This document shows, one piece after another, positions 19,023 to 32,441 of a stretch of 64,000 bases of DNA (position 1 is its first letter; each line of letters starts with the position of its first letter). Source of the stretch: Marinobacterium ramblicola (GTDB lineage: Bacteria > Pseudomonadota > Gammaproteobacteria > Pseudomonadales > Balneatricaceae); NCBI RefSeq assembly GCF_019084545.1, contig NZ_JAHREP010000008.1, forward strand, positions 1-64,000. Direction: 5' to 3'. Below the pieces are notes generated by a model that saw only the letters and a program-made list of their open reading frames with translations, was not told where the DNA came from and ran no database searches. The translations under genes and the position numbers were made by a program.

Positions 19023-19675
19023 TGCACCCGCTCCAGCCGCGCCCGGTCGAAGCGGTAGTGCCGCCCGGACAGGTTCGGCAACCCCTGGTGGCTGACAATG
19101 ATCTGTGTCATCCCCCCTGCACCCGCCCTGCCCAATGCCTGGATAACCCGTTCGGCGTTTTCCCGATCCAGCGACGCGATCGGCTCATCGCATAGCAGCA
19201 CGTCTGGCTTCAGCATCAGCCTCTGCAGTAGCGCCACGCGGGCCTTCTGTCCCGGCGACAACTGCACCGCGTCATCTTCTAGATCGACATCGAGATTAAG
19301 GCTGGCCAGGGCGTCACGCAGCGAGCTGTCGCTCAACTGCATCCCCCTGTATACCCCTAACCTCAGACCCAGACAGAGGTTGTCACGGACACTTCCCTCC
19401 AGCATCAGCGGTGTTTGTGGCAGATAAGCCATCCTTCTTCTAAATTCAGGCATCCCCCAGTTCGAGGCCTGCTCGCCCTTCAACCAGACCTGCGTTTCGT
19501 TACCGGGCTCCAGTGCACAAAGTCTTTTCAAAAAAGTCGACTTGCCACAGCCGGACGGCCCGGTGATCAGCAGCCGCTCTCCAGCCGCCAACACCAAGTC
19601 CGTCGGTTCGAGCAATAGCCTGTCCTTGCGACGCATCGAAAAGCCACGCAGCTCAACAACCGCTCTTTCCGTCAC
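19019..19675 (-). CDS. fetA: ABC transporter ATPase FetA
   Basis: Walker A GPSGCGKST, the ABC signature LSPGQ and Walker B VLLCDEPIASLD are all intact. It pairs with FetB, with which it overlaps. I chose a GTG at 19675 (MTERAVVELRGFSM), where a GGGGGC-type ribosome site precedes the codon. A TTG at 19717 would add 14 residues that do not look like family sequence. The length is about 218 residues. The promoter region is shared divergently with the MaoC gene. Confidence 0.9.
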   Translation of the reverse strand: MTERAVVELRGFSMRRKDRLLLEPTDLVLAAGERLLITGPSGCGKSTFLKRLCALEPGNETQVWLKGEQASNWGMPEFRRRMAYLPQTPLMLEGSVRDNLCLGLRLGVYRGMQLSDSSLRDALASLNLDVDLEDDAVQLSPGQKARVALLQRLMLKPDVLLCDEPIASLDRENAERVIQALGRAGAGGMTQIIVSHQGLPNLSGRHYRFDRARLERVQ

Positions 19676-19823
19676 CCGCCCCCCTTCGCCGACAAAGCCC
19701 GTTGCGGTAAAATTCAACGATTATTGCATTGCAACATTTTGCTACTATCCTTCGCCACCTATTGCGCGTTCCAGTTAAGGATAGCGGCAACGAGTTCCAC
19801 CTATACCCTACAGGATACAGATA

Positions 19824-20255
19824 ATGCATGACCTGCATGGCTACTACCTAGAAGACCTCGAGATCGGTATGAGCGAATCCTTCGCCAAAGTCGTTTCGGA
19901 ATCCGACGTCAACATGTTTGCGGAGATCTCCGGCGACAACAACCCCGTCCATATGAATGAAGAGTACGCGAAGCAAACCCCCTTCGGCGGCCGTATCGCA
20001 CACGGAATGTTCAGCGCCGCGCTGATCTCAGCCGTTGCGGGCACTCGCCTGCCCGGCCCCGGTTGCATCTATCTGGATCAACAGATCAAGTTTAAAGCGC
20101 CGGTACGCATTGGCGACACCGCACGTGCCACGGTGACGGTCACCGATATCAATGCACGGCGTAAACGGGTTATCTGCCGTACCGATGTACATGTTGGTGA
20201 CAAGCTGGTTGCTACCGGCGAAGCGACATTTATGGTGGACGCCCGGCCGGCTTGA
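19824..20255 (+). CDS. MaoC-family (R)-hydratase
   Basis: This is a single hot-dog domain of 143 residues. The catalytic Asp-x4-His motif is seen in FAEISGDNNPVHMNEEYA, followed by RIAHGMFSAALISAVAG, as in (R)-specific enoyl-CoA hydratases of the PhaJ type. It may supply (R)-3-hydroxyacyl-CoA, or act in fatty-acid or polyhydroxyalkanoate metabolism. No PHA gene is nearby. It is divergent from fetA and followed by a long imperfect hairpin. Confidence 0.9.
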   Translation: MHDLHGYYLEDLEIGMSESFAKVVSESDVNMFAEISGDNNPVHMNEEYAKQTPFGGRIAHGMFSAALISAVAGTRLPGPGCIYLDQQIKFKAPVRIGDTARATVTVTDINARRKRVICRTDVHVGDKLVATGEATFMVDARPA

Positions 20256-20259
20256 TAGT

Positions 20260-20317
20260 TTTATCAAATGATCGATCCCGATCTCGATAGATGGGGTCGA
20301 TTTATCTTTTGATAAAA
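20260..20317 (+). other. Long imperfect hairpin after the MaoC gene
   Basis: Outer arms TTTTATCAAA (20260-20269) and TTTGATAAAA (20308-20317) enclose inner arms ATCGATCCC (20272-20280) and GGGGTCGAT (20293-20301) with one wobble pair. It starts five bases after the MaoC stop. It could be a processed 3' end or terminator, though no T-run follows on the plus strand. Confidence 0.5.
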
Positions 20318-20453
20318 GGGTTCGACCGCAACACCGGCACCGCCTGGCGCATCACCGCCTATCCGGCGCCACTCTCCTGGCTGGAACGCGAATTGCTTGT
20401 CCGAACTGCCAATCAGGCACGACGACAGCTGTCATAACAATAAGAGTCCAGCC

Positions 20454-21992
20454 ATGACCGATAACACCACCAGCCCAATGCAGGCTATTCTGGTACTGAA
20501 CCCGAACGGTGCCATCATCTACGCCAGTGACGACGCACTCAAGCTGACCGGCTACGATGAAAACCTGCTGAAAACCCTCAGCTTTGAAAGCTTACGCCAC
20601 CCCGACATGCCGGAGGGGCCCTTCCGCGACCTTTGGAAAACCGTCTGCAACAGCAAGCCCTGGATGGGCATACTGGAGTTGAGCGATGCCGAAGGCAACT
20701 CGCTGTGGTGCGACACCTATGTGGTACCCCTGAACGACAGGGGCGAAGTGCTCGAATACCACTGCATACTGCGTCCCCCATCACAGCAGATCTGTGAGCG
20801 TGCAGCCAACATCTACAAACTGCGCGCCAGCGGAAAGATGCCCGTTGCACTGCGACTGCCCAACCCCAACCTCACGACAAGGTTAGCCATCAGCACCCTG
20901 GTCAGCACCGCGCTCGGTCTGGGTGTCTACTGGCTCACTCCCGAGCAGGGATGGGCGGCCCTGCCCCTCGCCGCGCTGTTTTCGATTACAGGCTCCTCAC
21001 TGCTGACCGCCTCGCACCGGAAGCTGGTCGATGCCAGCCAAAAGATTGTCAACCACCCGATCAAGCAGCTGATCTACACCGGCACCCGGGATGATGTTGG
21101 CCAGTTGCAGCTGTGCATGCAGATGCAGCAGACCCAGATCGAGGCGATCATGCAGCGGGTACAGAATGCCGCCGACGAGATGTTGAACAAGGTGTCTTAT
21201 GCGGTGCAACTCATGCAGCGCACCTGTTCCGAAATAGAGGAGCAGCAGCAAGCCGCAGGCGAGATAAGCTCAGCGATGGAGCAGATGTCCCAAACCCTGC
21301 TTTCGGTCAGCCGCAACAGCGGCCAGACGGCGGAGGCTGCCGACAGCGCCAGCCTCAGTGCAGAACAGGGGCGGGCGATCATTGCGGAGTCGGTACTCGC
21401 CATCAACCGGCTTGCCGACTCGATCTCCACCACCACGGCGATCGTCGAGCGGCTTGAGCAGCAGAGCAACAACATCGGCAATATCGTTGGCGTAATCCAG
21501 GCGGTGTCCGAACAAACCAATCTGCTGGCGCTAAATGCTGCGATAGAGGCTGCCCGTGCTGGCGAGGATGGGCGTGGCTTCGCGGTGGTAGCCGATGAGG
21601 TGCGCCAACTGGCACTGCGCACACGCGGCGCCACCGACGAGATCCACACGATGATCAGTACGCTGCAGACTGAAACCTCCCAGATCGTGGAGGCGATGAA
21701 CGCCAAACGTCAGTTGTCAGAGCAGAGCGTGGAACAGGTCAAGCGCGCCGGTCAAAGCCTTGCGCAGATCAGCATCGGAATTGCCGAGATCACCTCACTT
21801 GCGGCACTTACCGCCGAAACGAGCCGGGAGCAGCAACAGGTCACCAGCGAAGTAAGCCGCCTGATGCAACAACTGAACTCATTGGCCGAACAAACCGTAA
21901 ATGATGCCTCGACGACCCTTGAGTTGAATGATTCGGCGGTCAAGGTCGCCCGCGGCCAACGCCAGATGATCGCCTGTATCACCCAAGCCTGA
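20454..21992 (+). CDS. PAS-containing methyl-accepting chemotaxis protein (Aer-like)
   Basis: An N-terminal PAS domain (about residues 8-110, with [21 protein letters not shown]) is followed by two hydrophobic segments at about 150-195 and a cytoplasmic signalling domain. The MCP hairpin tip reads [20 protein letters not shown]. There is no periplasmic domain, so the sensed cue is probably internal, as in Aer. The ATG at 20454 with an AAGAG site is preferred over a TTG at 20397. No che genes are nearby, so it is an orphan receptor. The length is 512 residues. Confidence 0.9.
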   Translation: MTDNTTSPMQAILVLNPNGAIIYASDDALKLTGYDENLLKTLSFESLRHPDMPEGPFRDLWKTVCNSKPWMGILELSDAEGNSLWCDTYVVPLNDRGEVLEYHCILRPPSQQICERAANIYKLRASGKMPVALRLPNPNLTTRLAISTLVSTALGLGVYWLTPEQGWAALPLAALFSITGSSLLTASHRKLVDASQKIVNHPIKQLIYTGTRDDVGQLQLCMQMQQTQIEAIMQRVQNAADEMLNKVSYAVQLMQRTCSEIEEQQQAAGEISSAMEQMSQTLLSVSRNSGQTAEAADSASLSAEQGRAIIAESVLAINRLADSISTTTAIVERLEQQSNNIGNIVGVIQAVSEQTNLLALNAAIEAARAGEDGRGFAVVADEVRQLALRTRGATDEIHTMISTLQTETSQIVEAMNAKRQLSEQSVEQVKRAGQSLAQISIGIAEITSLAALTAETSREQQQVTSEVSRLMQQLNSLAEQTVNDASTTLELNDSAVKVARGQRQMIACITQA

Positions 21993-22164
21993 TCGACTGA
22001 ACTGCGCCTATGAAAACGGTATCACGGCCGACAGGCGCAAACAGTTGCGTTCCAATTGCGCTGAGTCACCCCGGGACCAAAGTCGATTTGTATCCGCCTG
22101 CAATCAGGGCTTAAAATTCGGCCCGTAAAATAACAACAATAAAACAAACCGGAAGAAACGACTC

Positions 22165-22698
22165 ATGGACAAGATACTGGTCAGCGCCTGCCTGTTGGGC
22201 GCCCAAGTCCGCTACGATGGCGGACACAGTTTGATCGACCACCCCCGAATTGCCCGCTGGAAAAGTGAAGGCCGCTTGATAGCGGTCTGTCCCGAAGTGC
22301 TGGGTGGGCTGCCGACGCCGCGCCCACCGGCCGAAATCCAAAACCGCTTCCCCATTCTGGTTACCACACGCGAAGGCCGGGACTTTACCCCCCAGTTCCT
22401 GGCAGGCGCGGAGATGGCGATGGACATTGCTCTGGAGCACAACGCCTGCTGTGCCTTGATGAAAGCCCGCAGCCCCTCGTGCGGCAACCGGAGCACCTAC
22501 GACGGCACCTTTGCCGGCACCGAAACCAACGCGCCCGGCATTACCGCCAACGAACTGATCAGAAACGGCATACCGGTATTCAATGAGCACGAGATCGAGG
22601 AGTTGATTGAGTTTATTGACTCGCGCGCATCTGAGGCCTTGGCTCGAACCGCGGAGGAGCAGATTAACGACTATCGTTACGGTTCGACTTGTGGCTGA
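22165..22698 (+). CDS. DUF523 / TudS-type iron-sulfur desulfidase family protein
   Basis: The protein has 177 residues with the DUF523 signatures LVSACLLG, VCPEVLGGLPTPR and KARSPSCG. Cys9, Cys42 and Cys106 match the three cluster ligands described for TudS, a 4Fe-4S thiouracil desulfidase of this family. Whether this member desulfurates thiouracil is inferred. The ribosome site GGAAG precedes the ATG by about nine bases. proS follows 52 bp downstream in the same direction. Confidence 0.85.
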   Translation: MDKILVSACLLGAQVRYDGGHSLIDHPRIARWKSEGRLIAVCPEVLGGLPTPRPPAEIQNRFPILVTTREGRDFTPQFLAGAEMAMDIALEHNACCALMKARSPSCGNRSTYDGTFAGTETNAPGITANELIRNGIPVFNEHEIEELIEFIDSRASEALARTAEEQINDYRYGSTCG

Positions 22699-22750
22699 GC
22701 TGCGCGACTCATAAAATGAGTGCCATTTTTCACTTGGGACAAGCGGAGCC

Positions 22751-24463
22751 ATGCGAGCAAGTCAATATCTGATCGCCACCCTTAAAGAGACCCCGGCCGA
22801 CGCCGAGGTCATCAGTCACCAGCTCATGCTGCGCGCAGGCATGATCCGCAAGGTAGCCGCCGGGCTCTATACCTGGTTGCCCATGGGCCTGCGCTCACTG
22901 CGCAAGGTCGAGCGTATCGTTCGCGAAGAGATGGACGCCGCCGGTGCCCAGGAAGTGTTGATGCCGGCGATTCAGCCTGCCGAACTCTGGCAGGAATCCG
23001 GTCGCTGGGAACAGTACGGCCCAGAGCTGTTGCGCGTGAACGACCGTCATCAGCGTGAGTTCTGCGTGGGCCCCACCCACGAAGAGGTGATTACCGACCT
23101 GATCCGCAACGAGATCCAGAGCTACAAGCAACTGCCGGCCAACTTCTACCAGATACAGACCAAGTTCCGCGACGAGATCCGCCCCCGTTTCGGCGTGATG
23201 CGCTCACGCGAGTTCATCATGAAGGACGCCTACTCCTTTCATACCAGCCGCGACTCGCTGCAGGAAACCTACGACAAGATGTACAACGCGTACATCAAGA
23301 TATTTGAGCGCATAGGTCTGGATTTCCGTCCCGTTCTCGCCGATACCGGCTCGATCGGTGGCAGCTCGTCCCACGAGTTCCACGTGCTGGCAGCGTCCGG
23401 AGAGGACGATATCGCCTTCTCCGACAGCAGCGACTACGCCGCCAACGTCGAGTTGGCAGAAGCGCTGGCGCTAGGCGAACGCAGTGCGCCCAGCCAGGAG
23501 ATGTGGCTGGCCGATACTCCCAATACCAAGACCATTGCACAGCTGGTGGAACAGCACGGTATCGCGATCGAAAAAACCACCAAGACATTGATCGTCGCCG
23601 CCAGCGATGAGATCGAGGCCGATTTCGTTGCTCTGATGGTCCGCGGCGATCATGAACTGAACGAGATCAAGGCGGAGAAACTGCCTCAGGTCGCCTCGCC
23701 CCTGCGCATGGCTACCGAAGAGGAGATCCGTGCCGTGATCGGCGCTGGCCCTGGCTCTCTGGGTCCCGTCAATCTGCCGATCCCCTGCATCATCGATCGC
23801 AGCGTGGCTACCCTGAGTGACTTCGGCGCCGGTGCCAACATCGAAGACAAGCACTATTTCGGTATCAACTGGGATCGTGACCTGCCGATGCCTGAAGTGG
23901 CTGACCTGCGCAACGTCGTCGAAGGTGACGCCAGCCCCTGCGGCAACGGCACTCTGGTGATCAAGCGCGGCATCGAAGTGGGCCACGTGTTCCAGCTCGG
24001 CAACAAGTACTCGACGGCAATGGGTGCTACCGTCCTCGACGAGAACGGCAAGGCGGTCACCATGGAGATGGGTTGCTATGGCATCGGTATCACCCGCGTC
24101 GTCGCTGCCGCCATTGAGCAGAACTACGACGACAAGGGCATCCTCTGGCCCGAGAGTCTGGCCCCGTTCACCGTGGCACTGGTACCGCTGAACTACGACA
24201 AGTCGGAAGCGGTGCGCGCCAAGGCGGACGAGCTGTACGCGGCGCTGACCGCTGCCGGCATCGACGTGCTGCTGGATGATCGCAAGGAGCGTCCGGGCGT
24301 CAAGTTTGCCGATATGGAGTTGATCGGCATTCCACACCGGCTGGTGATCTCCGATCGCGGCCTCGGCCAGCAGACGCTCGAATACAAGGCACGTCGTGAT
24401 GCGGAGTCACGCGATATCGCCGTGGACGACGCAGTCTCCTTCCTGCTCAACCAGCTCAGCTGA
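22751..24463 (+). CDS. proS: Prolyl-tRNA synthetase (bacterial type)
   Basis: This class II synthetase charges tRNA-Pro. The catalytic core (about residues 1-220) contains [14 protein letters not shown] and [17 protein letters not shown]. The bacterial INS editing domain lies at about 225-400, motif 3 is in [14 protein letters not shown], and an anticodon-binding domain ends the protein. At 570 residues it is full length. Its stop overlaps, tail to tail by eight bases, the stop of the EAL gene on the other strand. Confidence 0.97.
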   Translation: MRASQYLIATLKETPADAEVISHQLMLRAGMIRKVAAGLYTWLPMGLRSLRKVERIVREEMDAAGAQEVLMPAIQPAELWQESGRWEQYGPELLRVNDRHQREFCVGPTHEEVITDLIRNEIQSYKQLPANFYQIQTKFRDEIRPRFGVMRSREFIMKDAYSFHTSRDSLQETYDKMYNAYIKIFERIGLDFRPVLADTGSIGGSSSHEFHVLAASGEDDIAFSDSSDYAANVELAEALALGERSAPSQEMWLADTPNTKTIAQLVEQHGIAIEKTTKTLIVAASDEIEADFVALMVRGDHELNEIKAEKLPQVASPLRMATEEEIRAVIGAGPGSLGPVNLPIPCIIDRSVATLSDFGAGANIEDKHYFGINWDRDLPMPEVADLRNVVEGDASPCGNGTLVIKRGIEVGHVFQLGNKYSTAMGATVLDENGKAVTMEMGCYGIGITRVVAAAIEQNYDDKGILWPESLAPFTVALVPLNYDKSEAVRAKADELYAALTAAGIDVLLDDRKERPGVKFADMELIGIPHRLVISDRGLGQQTLEYKARRDAESRDIAVDDAVSFLLNQLS

Positions 24464-27400
24464 TCGATGACAGGGGCGCGACCTCAACGTCGCGCTCCTC
24501 CCTCAAGGGATTGAGCACCAACGCCAGCGCCTCATCCGATAGCCAGGATTCCAGCGGTGCCGGGCGCGCAAAAAGGTAGCCCTGATACAGAAATACCTTG
24601 TGCGCTTTGAGCCACTCCATCTGCTCCCGGGTCTCCACCCCCTCGGCAATCACATGCATCCCCAGGCCCTCCGACATCCGACCGACGGAGTTGACGATCG
24701 CCTTGTCCGGCTCTGAAAAGGGCAGCTCTCGAATAAATTCCCGATCGATCTTCAGGTGTTCAACCGGGAGGCGCTTGACGTACGCCAGCGATGAGTAGCC
24801 GGTACCGAAATCATCAACCGCTACCCGGATCCCCAGTTCACGCAACGCCTGCAGCACCTGAATAACGCGCTCGGGATGCTCGAGGAACTGCCGCTCCGTA
24901 ACCTCGAGGGATATCCAGCTCGGTTCACAGGCGGTTTCGTCCAGTATCCGCAGTAAGCGTTCTATAAACCCCTTATCGAGCAGTTGCTGACCGCAGATAT
25001 TGATCGCAACACAGCAACCTCCGGGGACGCGCCGTGCCAACAGCGAAGCCGCGGAGATCGCCGACCGCAACAGCCAGGGCTCCAGTAGCATAATCCAGCC
25101 GCTCTCCTCCAACAGCGGGATAAATCGATCCGGGCTGATCATCTCACCCTGTTCATCGCGTAACCGCATGAGCGCTTCAAACTGCTCGATCCGTCCGCTA
25201 ACCGCATTGACGACCGGCTGATACCAGAGTTCGAACCGTTTCTCCTCTATCGCCCGTTTCAGAAACTCCTCGAGATTCAGCTGCTCACGATTGCTGTCGG
25301 CAAAATGCGGCTCAAACACCGATATCTGTCCGCGCATCCCCTTGATACTGTTCAAAGCCACCAGGGCCGCCTGCAACAGCGGCTCAAACTGGCGCGAATG
25401 CTCGGGCCAGTAGGCGATACCGGTCGAGAAACTGATCTTGATCAGCTGCCCGGCCAACTCCATCGGTTCCACCATATGCGCCCTGATCGCCTCGATCTGC
25501 TCAAACACCAAGGCTTCATTCCCCTCGCAGACCAGAACGAAACTATCCGCACTGAGTCGTGCAACCAGCGCATCGGGTGCCGCTTCAACCAGGCGCCGGC
25601 TGAACTGCCGGATCGCTGTGTCACCGGCGCGATAGCCGAGGCTGTTGTTGATCATGCGCAGTCGATCGATATCGAACACCATCAGCGCCAGCCGCTTATC
25701 CGGCGCCATCATCGCCTCGAACTCCCTTGCCAGTTGCACGCGGCTGGCCATAACCCGCAACAGATCGTTCTCACCGAGCCGGTTCAGCTGTTCCTCCGTT
25801 TCCAGGTACTGGGTTATGTCGCGAACCGTCATCGCATAATGAACCGCCCCCTGATAATGCGCGATGCGGTGCAGTACATAGTTGATCGACCGCGCCGCGC
25901 CTCTCCTGACCAGCTCACCACTCCCCTCAACCCTGGCACCATCCTGACCGAGCCCCGCCATCAGCACATGCAGATCATCGTCCAGATGGAAACCCAGCTC
26001 TTTAAACCCAACATCAAGTTCCGTCTGACCTGTGATGCCCAGCAGCTCTCTTGCCCGTCGATTGATGAACTTGATCGTAAAATCCGCCTGCAGCAGCAAG
26101 ATCATCTCTTCCGATGCGTCCAGGATCATGCCCAGCTCAAACTCTTGCCGCCCGTTCAGATCCAGACGCCCATGCTCCGAGAGTACGATCAGGTGATGCG
26201 GTTGCCCGCCGACCAATAGGTGGGAGACACAGGCTTGCAGCAATTTCGGCGGCTCCGAGTCGACAATCAGTTCCGCAGGCCCGGCCCGCAAGTGACCATA
26301 TCGACACAGCTCAGGCAAAACCTTGTGCACGGAAAACGCCTCCTCCATGTCGTCGATACGGCTATCCAACAGACGGCGAGCCGCGCTGTTGCCTCTGACC
26401 AGCCTCTGCTCCTGATCGAACAGCAGTACCCCCTCACCCAGCTGTGCGACCAGCGACTCGTTCTCATTGGCCCGCGCTTTCGCCTCCTGCTCGAACCGGC
26501 GACTGCTCATCAGTGCGCGCTCGACCTGAAACGACCTGCGCAGCAACTGGATACAGAACAACAGCAGGGACACCAGCAACACCAGTGACCAAAGCAGCTG
26601 CAGTAACGACTGCTGCTGTGGAAACAGCGGTATGCTCCCACGTACGATCACAAACCAGGGCATCGAAGGCGACGTTACACCAAGCCTAGTGTCGCTAGTA
26701 CCGGCGGCGGGCTGAGCGGATAACCTGACCCTTGCCGACACCTCACCTTCGGCCACCTGGATATAAGGATCCTGATTTGGTGCTGCCTCGAACAGCGAGC
26801 TCGACAGCTGGCCATTGGGTATTTCGTGCCCGTTCTGCCAAAAGGGTCGGCCACTACTGTCGATCAACAGCCGCCCGGCGTTGTCGGCCAACAGCAGCTC
26901 GCCCGGCGCCAACCCCATCTCCAGCAGAGGCTGAAGCAGATAATTAGCATCGACGTTCAGCACCAGCATACCATCACCGTCAAGAGCCCTGGCGCTGGCA
27001 AGACGGAGAACAAAGCGCACCATCGGCCGGTAAGGCTTTTCGATCACCCCCTGCTCAACATTGAGATCCAACGGCGAGAGATAGACCTGCCCAGGCTCCA
27101 GATACCGTGCTTGGCGGTAATAGTATCGGTCAGACTTATCCTGCAACTCGGAGGCAGGCACTGTCAGCACCTGCTGGCCCTGAATGCGATGAACGCGCAC
27201 CCGCTCCTGTCCTTGCTCATCAAGATAGCGCAACTGTTGGATATAGGGCCGATCGGTTAGATAGCGATGCCAGGTCTGCTCCAATTCGGCGCCGCTAACC
27301 TCGGGGTTTTCCTGTAACTCGCGGAAACTGGAGCCCTGACCCAGAAATATAAGGTCGGAGTAGATGGAGTTGATCTGGCGCGAGATGGCATAACCGGCGG

Positions 27401-27542
27401 CGACTGCCCGCTCGGCGGTTTGGCTGATCTGGATATCCCGTCTCTGGGTATAATCAAGCGCCCAAAAAGCGGACGTTCCGATCAGAAATAGCGCAATGAC
27501 CGACAGCGCAGCCCAAGCTGCGGTTCTGGTTTTCAGCTGCAT
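24456..27542 (-). CDS. Membrane PAS-GGDEF(degenerate)-EAL c-di-GMP protein
   Basis: The protein has 1028 residues. Membrane helices at about 10-30 and 318-340 enclose a Cache-like periplasmic sensor. One or two PAS-like domains follow (about 355-590). A GGDEF domain comes next in which the signature is replaced by SADSF, so cyclase activity is not expected. An EAL domain (about 775-1015) has intact EALMRL and [10 protein letters not shown] motifs. It is most likely a c-di-GMP phosphodiesterase whose GGDEF domain may be regulatory. It appears to be transcribed alone, and about 150 bp separate it from the acylphosphatase gene upstream. Confidence 0.9.
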   Translation of the reverse strand: MQLKTRTAAWAALSVIALFLIGTSAFWALDYTQRRDIQISQTAERAVAAGYAISRQINSIYSDLIFLGQGSSFRELQENPEVSGAELEQTWHRYLTDRPYIQQLRYLDEQGQERVRVHRIQGQQVLTVPASELQDKSDRYYYRQARYLEPGQVYLSPLDLNVEQGVIEKPYRPMVRFVLRLASARALDGDGMLVLNVDANYLLQPLLEMGLAPGELLLADNAGRLLIDSSGRPFWQNGHEIPNGQLSSSLFEAAPNQDPYIQVAEGEVSARVRLSAQPAAGTSDTRLGVTSPSMPWFVIVRGSIPLFPQQQSLLQLLWSLVLLVSLLLFCIQLLRRSFQVERALMSSRRFEQEAKARANENESLVAQLGEGVLLFDQEQRLVRGNSAARRLLDSRIDDMEEAFSVHKVLPELCRYGHLRAGPAELIVDSEPPKLLQACVSHLLVGGQPHHLIVLSEHGRLDLNGRQEFELGMILDASEEMILLLQADFTIKFINRRARELLGITGQTELDVGFKELGFHLDDDLHVLMAGLGQDGARVEGSGELVRRGAARSINYVLHRIAHYQGAVHYAMTVRDITQYLETEEQLNRLGENDLLRVMASRVQLAREFEAMMAPDKRLALMVFDIDRLRMINNSLGYRAGDTAIRQFSRRLVEAAPDALVARLSADSFVLVCEGNEALVFEQIEAIRAHMVEPMELAGQLIKISFSTGIAYWPEHSRQFEPLLQAALVALNSIKGMRGQISVFEPHFADSNREQLNLEEFLKRAIEEKRFELWYQPVVNAVSGRIEQFEALMRLRDEQGEMISPDRFIPLLEESGWIMLLEPWLLRSAISAASLLARRVPGGCCVAINICGQQLLDKGFIERLLRILDETACEPSWISLEVTERQFLEHPERVIQVLQALRELGIRVAVDDFGTGYSSLAYVKRLPVEHLKIDREFIRELPFSEPDKAIVNSVGRMSEGLGMHVIAEGVETREQMEWLKAHKVFLYQGYLFARPAPLESWLSDEALALVLNPLREERDVEVAPLSSIS

Positions 27543-27691
27543 AAATCCCTATGCTCCATTGCTGTTCCGGATCCACGTACCTCCGGTGGCGTATACGACG
27601 GCAGGAGTCCGTCCCTTCAGTGTAGTCAGGATTTTCCTGGCCGCCACAAGTCCCGGCCACCAACAGCACCCGGACCAGAACGACTGGCCGA

Positions 27692-27973
27692 TCAGGCATC
27701 CGCCCTGATCTCGAAGCTGTCGAAGCGCTCGAACGGCACGTCCGTTACCTCCACCGCGGTCACTCGGGATGAATCAGGCCCTCGGTTCAACCAGGCTTCT
27801 ACGTGACGAACGGCTCGCTCATCGCCGCACAGCATCGCCTCTACCCGCCCATCGGCAAGATTGCGCACCCAACCCGTTACGCCGTTGGACTGGGCATGCT
27901 CCTGGGTAAAACGGCGGAACCAGACACCCTGGACGCGACCGCTCACCACCAGACGAGTACAGATCTCGGCCAT
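27692..27973 (-). CDS. Acylphosphatase
   Basis: This small enzyme hydrolyses acyl phosphates. The signature VVSGRVQGVWFRRF and GWVRNLADGRVEAM contain the catalytic Arg20 and Asn38. The length of 93 residues is normal. Its ATG directly follows the TGA of the yihY gene, with AGGAGG inside the end of yihY, which indicates translational coupling. Another name in the family is YccX. Confidence 0.95.
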   Translation of the reverse strand: MAEICTRLVVSGRVQGVWFRRFTQEHAQSNGVTGWVRNLADGRVEAMLCGDERAVRHVEAWLNRGPDSSRVTAVEVTDVPFERFDSFEIRADA

Positions 27974-29206
27974 TCAATCCTCCTGCTTTTGTGTTACCGA
28001 ACCGCTAAACAGTGCGCTCAACGACAGGCGCAAGGTGTCAAGGCGTCGTTGACTGAGTTCATCCAGACGTTCGCTGACCTGCCGTTTCCATTCACTGTCG
28101 GGCTGGCTCAACCCGGACGGCAATGGCCAGGGCAACAACGCCTGGAGCTGAGCCAGGGTAAAGGTCGACAGGTCCCGACTCAGCAGGTAATGCCCCTGCT
28201 CGGTACGACGCACCAGCCCGGCAACCATCAACAGTTGCGCGTACTCATCCCAGCGCCCCTGATCCAGTGCTGGCACGTCCTGCAGCAATCGACTGTCCTC
28301 CAACGGCTCGCCGCGCTGCTGCGCCTGCCAGAGCCGCTCGAGTACCGACAGCAGGGTGTAGAAATGGGGTTCGCGGCGCCTGCGGTTGCCGGCATGATAG
28401 ATGGTCAATGCTCGGGACAGCTCAGCACCGAGCAGAGCGATAGTCCAACAGATAAAGACCCAGACCAGGAACAGCGGCACCGCGGCAAAGGCGCCGTAGA
28501 TCAGTTCATAGGAGGGGAACTGGGTCACGAACAGCGCAAAGCCACGCTTGGCCAACTCGAACATCAACGCCGCCGCTAGCCCCCCGATCAACGCATTCTT
28601 CAACGGTACCCGGCAGTTCGGCACAGCGGCATAGAGCAGCGTGAAGGCCAGTGTCGACAGCAGCGGTGGAAACAGTGCCAACAGCCGCGCGCGGCTAACC
28701 ATCGCCGTGGCATCGGTGAATAGCGGCAGCGATGCCACATAGGAGGTCAACAGCAAACCGAAACCGATCAGCAGCGGCCCCAGACTCAGCACCGCCCAGT
28801 AGAGCAGGAAGCTGGACATCCCCTTGCGCGGCTCGCTCACCCGCCAGATCCGGTTCAACGCGGCCTCGATATTTTTCATCATCATGATCGAGGTGATCAG
28901 CAGGAACACGATACCCACCGCCGTCAGCTTGCGTGCCTGAGCGGTAAACCCGGCAAGGTGCTCCTGCACCACGGCACCGGTGGCCGGCACAAAATTCTCG
29001 AACACCCAGCCCTGAACCACCTCACCTACCCCCTGAAACGAGGGGATGGCCGCAAGCATCGCGTAGGAGACGGTCATCAGCGGCACCACCGCGAACAGGG
29101 TGGTATAGGTCAGCGCTGCAGCGTTGAGCACGCCCTGGTTGGCTTTGTACTGACGCACCAGGTCACGCAGAAACAGCAGCGCAACTGGCAACGGGCGTTT
29201 GATCAT
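27974..29206 (-). CDS. YihY/UPF0761 (BrkB-like) inner-membrane protein
   Basis: About six membrane helices fill the first 290 residues, with family blocks NAAALTYTTLFAVVPLMTVSY, SIMMMKNIEAALNRIW and LVWVFICWTIALLGAEL. A cytoplasmic C-terminal domain of about 130 residues follows, as in the longer members of the family. The function is not established; an old RNase BN assignment is regarded as wrong. I chose the ATG at 29206, preceded by GAGG and giving MIKRPLPVALLFL; a start at 29242 would translate a DNA tandem repeat. The length is 410 residues. Confidence 0.87.
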   Translation of the reverse strand: MIKRPLPVALLFLRDLVRQYKANQGVLNAAALTYTTLFAVVPLMTVSYAMLAAIPSFQGVGEVVQGWVFENFVPATGAVVQEHLAGFTAQARKLTAVGIVFLLITSIMMMKNIEAALNRIWRVSEPRKGMSSFLLYWAVLSLGPLLIGFGLLLTSYVASLPLFTDATAMVSRARLLALFPPLLSTLAFTLLYAAVPNCRVPLKNALIGGLAAALMFELAKRGFALFVTQFPSYELIYGAFAAVPLFLVWVFICWTIALLGAELSRALTIYHAGNRRRREPHFYTLLSVLERLWQAQQRGEPLEDSRLLQDVPALDQGRWDEYAQLLMVAGLVRRTEQGHYLLSRDLSTFTLAQLQALLPWPLPSGLSQPDSEWKRQVSERLDELSQRRLDTLRLSLSALFSGSVTQKQED

Positions 29207-29225
29207 TCCTAATCCTCTTCGCTCT

Positions 29226-29273
29226 TCATAGCGGTATGTCATAGCGGTATGTCATAGCGGTATGTCATAACGG
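29226..29273. repeat. 13-bp tandem repeat upstream of yihY
   Basis: The unit TCATAGCGGTATG occurs three times in perfect tandem (29226-29264) followed by a partial, changed copy TCATAACGG. It lies 20 bp before the yihY start and about 100 bp before divergent arsC. Confidence 0.95.
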
Positions 29274-29374
29274 CGCGCGGGTGCTCGTGGCTTTCTCGCG
29301 GCTTTGTAACCATCTGACAAGCCTATACAATAGGGCGCCAAATCAAGCAATGAAAGTGCCTCGACGGAGTTCCC

Positions 29375-30324
<950 letters not shown>

Positions 30325-30327
30325 GGA

Positions 30328-30706
30328 ATGCCTGACCCCATGTCTCTCGCCTGCAAAACCCGGCTCACACGCTGGCTGACCCTGAGCAGCTATGTCGGAC
30401 TGCTGTTGCTGTTCAGCCTCTGGTATCTGCTGCTGTCACCCGCCCAATCCGATCATCCCTGGGTGATCTGGTTGGTACACCTGCTACCGCTGCTGGCTTT
30501 TCTGCCTGTCGTCATCAAAGGCAGCCCGCGCGGACACGCCTGGCTCTGTTTCGTGCTGCTACTCTATTTTCTGGAGGCGGTAATCGCAGCGCTGGTGCCC
30601 ACTACACGTTGGCTGGGCCTGATCGAATCTCTGCTGCTGGCCACCCTGTTTACCAGTGCCATGCTCTATGCCCGTTGGAGAAGCCAGCTGGCCAAGGTCG
30701 AGCACA

Positions 30707-30723
<17 letters not shown>
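30328..30723 (+). CDS. DUF2069 membrane protein
   Basis: A four-helix inner-membrane protein of 131 residues with the family block WVIWLVHLLPLLAFLPVV and a GSPRGHAWLCFVLLLYFLEAV segment. The function is unknown. The arsC-wrbA-DUF2069 order is one I recall from pseudomonads, so it is probably co-expressed with these redox genes. Its end overlaps the start of the desulfurase fusion by about 17 bp. Confidence 0.85.
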
Positions 30724-32368
<1,645 letters not shown>

Positions 32369-32441
32369 CAGATACCCTCTGTCGCATAAAACGCCTGGCT
32401 AACCCCAAGACTTAGCCATCTCTATGGGAAAATCGGTAACG

